Origin: Pseudomonadota bacterium
Lineage (GTDB): Bacteria; Pseudomonadota; Gammaproteobacteria; Xanthomonadales; Xanthomonadaceae
Length of the DNA stretch: 7,740 nucleotides
Assembly (NCBI GenBank): GCA_025355485.1
Contig: JANXZP010000248.1
Location: 1-7,740, forward strand
Direction of reading: 5' to 3'
Shown here: in pieces, positions 6,840 to 7,740 of the stretch
Layout of the letters: each line of letters begins with the position of its first letter
Numbering within the stretch: the first letter of the stretch is position 1
Translations under genes and position numbers: made by a program
Notes under the pieces: model-generated
Told to the model about the DNA's origin: nothing
The model's database searches: none
The model's input: the letters and a program-made list of their open reading frames with translations, nothing else

Positions 6840-7412
6840 TTGTTGATGATTCCCGGAATGTTCGTGCCTATGGTGTTCGGCGCAGCGATGCGTCCAGAGG
6901 CCTTCACATATGCTGTTTGGCGTGACTACGCAGAGGTGGTCGGATTTCCCGGGGTCGTGATCTTTTCGTTTCTCCAAGTCGTGGCAAGCAACTATTGGAT
7001 CGAGTTCGACGATCGAATCCTTCGCATCCACTCGCTGGTGGGAACGCGTATATACGACCTGCACAAGATCGGACGAATCGTCGCGGTGCAGAACCAGAAT
7101 GGACTTGTGTCCGCTTATTTGTTCGACCAAGACGGCAATTACTTAAGGGAAATAGACGAAAGCTCCGGTGCCCAGAAAGCAGTTTTCGGCGAGATCATGC
7201 GGCGCACGCGTTCCAATCAGGTCGAGTTGTACACGCGAAATCAGAGGCGGAACTGGTACAAGCGAATCAACCTGCGCGGTTCGCCGTGGCAAGCTTGCGA
7301 AAAGCCAGACGGCTATCGGGCGATACAATGGGAGAATTTCTATACGCTGCTTGTCTTGCCGCCGGCGACGATCGGTGTGGTCTATCTGGGCATTTGGCTC
7401 ATCAGGGGCTGA
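6840..7412 (+). CDS. Membrane protein with probable bacterial PH-like domain; start uncertain
   Basis: Up to 190 residues. Two hydrophobic segments open the protein (LLMIPGMFVPMVFGAAM and VVGFPGVVIFSFLQVVA), then a soluble region with alternating beta-like strands (YWIEFDDRILRIHSLVGTR, YDLHKIGRIVAVQNQ, VSAYLFDQDGNYLREI), then a C-terminal hydrophobic helix (FYTLLVLPPATIGVVYLGIW). Two helices followed by a strand-rich D-x-x-L-R-I-x-S-L-x-G-x-R block resemble bacterial PH-domain (bPH) membrane proteins; this is pattern recognition, not a search result. Possible starts are TTG 6840, ATG 6846 and ATG 6858, none with a good Shine-Dalgarno (a weak AGAAG precedes the TTG). The same frame is open upstream to 6609 apart from one TAG, so the true start may be 6609. 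Base composition is clearly lower in GC than the neighbours (about 50-57% in two lines counted), which hints at separate origin or weak constraint. Confidence 0.65.
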   Translation: MLMIPGMFVPMVFGAAMRPEAFTYAVWRDYAEVVGFPGVVIFSFLQVVASNYWIEFDDRILRIHSLVGTRIYDLHKIGRIVAVQNQNGLVSAYLFDQDGNYLREIDESSGAQKAVFGEIMRRTRSNQVELYTRNQRRNWYKRINLRGSPWQACEKPDGYRAIQWENFYTLLVLPPATIGVVYLGIWLIRG

Positions 7413-7462
7413 ATGCCAGACCTTAGAGTCGACGCTCGCATTGAACCCGCGAAACTCGCCGT
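7413..7462. other. Convergent intergenic spacer without a clear terminator
   Basis: The 50 bases between the PH-like membrane protein and the LOG-family gene, transcribed towards each other. The only stem seen is a weak GCGA-AAC-TCGC at about 7450-7460, with no T-run, so no intrinsic terminator is called. A 17-codon frame (ATG 7413 to TAG 7464) starts right after the upstream stop but has no further support. Confidence 0.5.
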
Positions 7463-7740
7463 CTAGTGTGGGCGCACCACCGCATAGTCGCGCGCGGATT
7501 CGTTCCACTCCGGCGCATTGGCGATGGTCGGCAGCACATCCGCCACGCTGTCCACCACGCTCCACATGCCGCCGTGGCCCGGATTCATGAAGAGTTCCTC
7601 GATCACCTGCCGCTGCATGAACTCGGCCCACGGTGTCCAGTAACCGCGCGTGTTCAACAGCACAATGGGCTTGTGGTAGATGCCGAGCCGCTTGAGCGTG
7701 ATCGCCTCGAACAATTCCTCCAGCGTGCCGCAGCCGCCGG
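7463..7740 (-). CDS. LOG-family phosphoribohydrolase ('lysine decarboxylase-like'), 5' end beyond window
   Basis: C-terminal 91 residues of a LOG/YvdD-type protein. At the window edge the frame begins GGCGTLEEL, the end of the family's PGGxGTxxE motif; the first proline codon is cut by the edge (?CC). It continues with LFEAITLKRLGIYHKPIVLLNTRGYW, WAEFMQRQVIEELFMNP and a C-terminal APEWNESARDYAVVRPH, all typical of the TIGR00730 group. Characterised members hydrolyse cytokinin riboside 5'-monophosphates or other nucleotide 5'-monophosphates into base and ribose 5-phosphate; many older entries are misnamed lysine decarboxylases. A leucine TTG at 7714 could be mistaken for a start, but the motif upstream shows the gene runs on. 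The catalytic Glu of the motif is present. The gene converges with the plus-strand block and is probably unrelated to it. Confidence 0.92.
   Translation of the reverse strand, partial: GGCGTLEELFEAITLKRLGIYHKPIVLLNTRGYWTPWAEFMQRQVIEELFMNPGHGGMWSVVDSVADVLPTIANAPEWNESARDYAVVRPH

Noticed and set aside
6656..6925. Possible frameshift partner frame (89 residues) for the membrane locus
   Set aside because: The membrane helix and the PH-like segment are already in one common frame, so no frameshift is needed; this frame lacks hydrophobic pattern continuity.
7143..7631. 162-residue minus-strand frame at the right edge
   Set aside because: It overlaps the LOG-family coding sequence in a different frame and is antisense to the PH-like protein.
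1..7740. CRISPR arrays, tRNA/rRNA genes, transposases, riboswitch-like leaders
   Set aside because: No regularly spaced repeats, no cloverleaf-like segments, no transposase motifs and no leader long enough for a riboswitch except the 103-base gap at 4129-4231, where no known class is recognisable.

Overview
The window is a GC-rich, densely packed bacterial chromosomal segment. Codon use strongly favours G or C in third position, which produces long spurious antisense reading frames. The gene set (RND efflux pair, BioD, free methionine-R-sulfoxide reductase, stand-alone TfoX C-terminal domain, LOG-family protein) fits a gammaproteobacterium of the Xanthomonas/Lysobacter/Rhodanobacter kind. That placement is inferred from gene families and base composition, not from a marker gene. 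There are no rRNA or tRNA genes, CRISPR arrays or insertion sequences, and no gene-free stretch over 300 bases.

Minus-strand block, 1-5667. Read right to left in the direction of transcription, the order is: a TMEM175-like (DUF1211) six-helix putative potassium channel (5667-4933); bioD, dethiobiotin synthetase (4936-4232), overlapping the channel gene by ATGA; a 103-base gap with an inverted repeat; a lipoprotein RND adaptor (4128-2983); and, 6 bases on, an HAE-1 type RND permease (2976 to beyond position 1). The permease is the largest gene here. It has no stop inside the window, so an ORF search that requires complete frames misses it. The adaptor and permease would form the inner-membrane and periplasmic parts of a tripartite drug/solute exporter; no outer-membrane channel or regulator is in view.

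Plus-strand block, 5753-7412. An 85-base divergent intergenic region separates the two blocks. On both sides a TGC-TA(N)3T extended -10-like element sits 5-6 bases before an ATG that lacks a Shine-Dalgarno sequence, suggesting leaderless starts on both strands. Next come msrC (free Met-R-SO reductase, GAF fold with all three cysteines), a stand-alone TfoX C-terminal-domain protein coupled to it by GTGA, and a compositionally different membrane-protein locus. That locus is one reading frame from 6609 to 7412 with a single in-frame TAG at 6825: a short one-helix protein, then a membrane protein with a probable PH-like soluble domain.

Right edge, 7463-7740, minus strand: the C-terminal part of a LOG/'lysine decarboxylase-like' phosphoribohydrolase, convergent with the plus-strand block.

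Most of the window is ordinary housekeeping or accessory content. The parts most worth a second look are the interrupted membrane/PH-like frame, the paired leaderless-type starts, and the channel-bioD overlap. I see no convincing evidence of a wholly new system.
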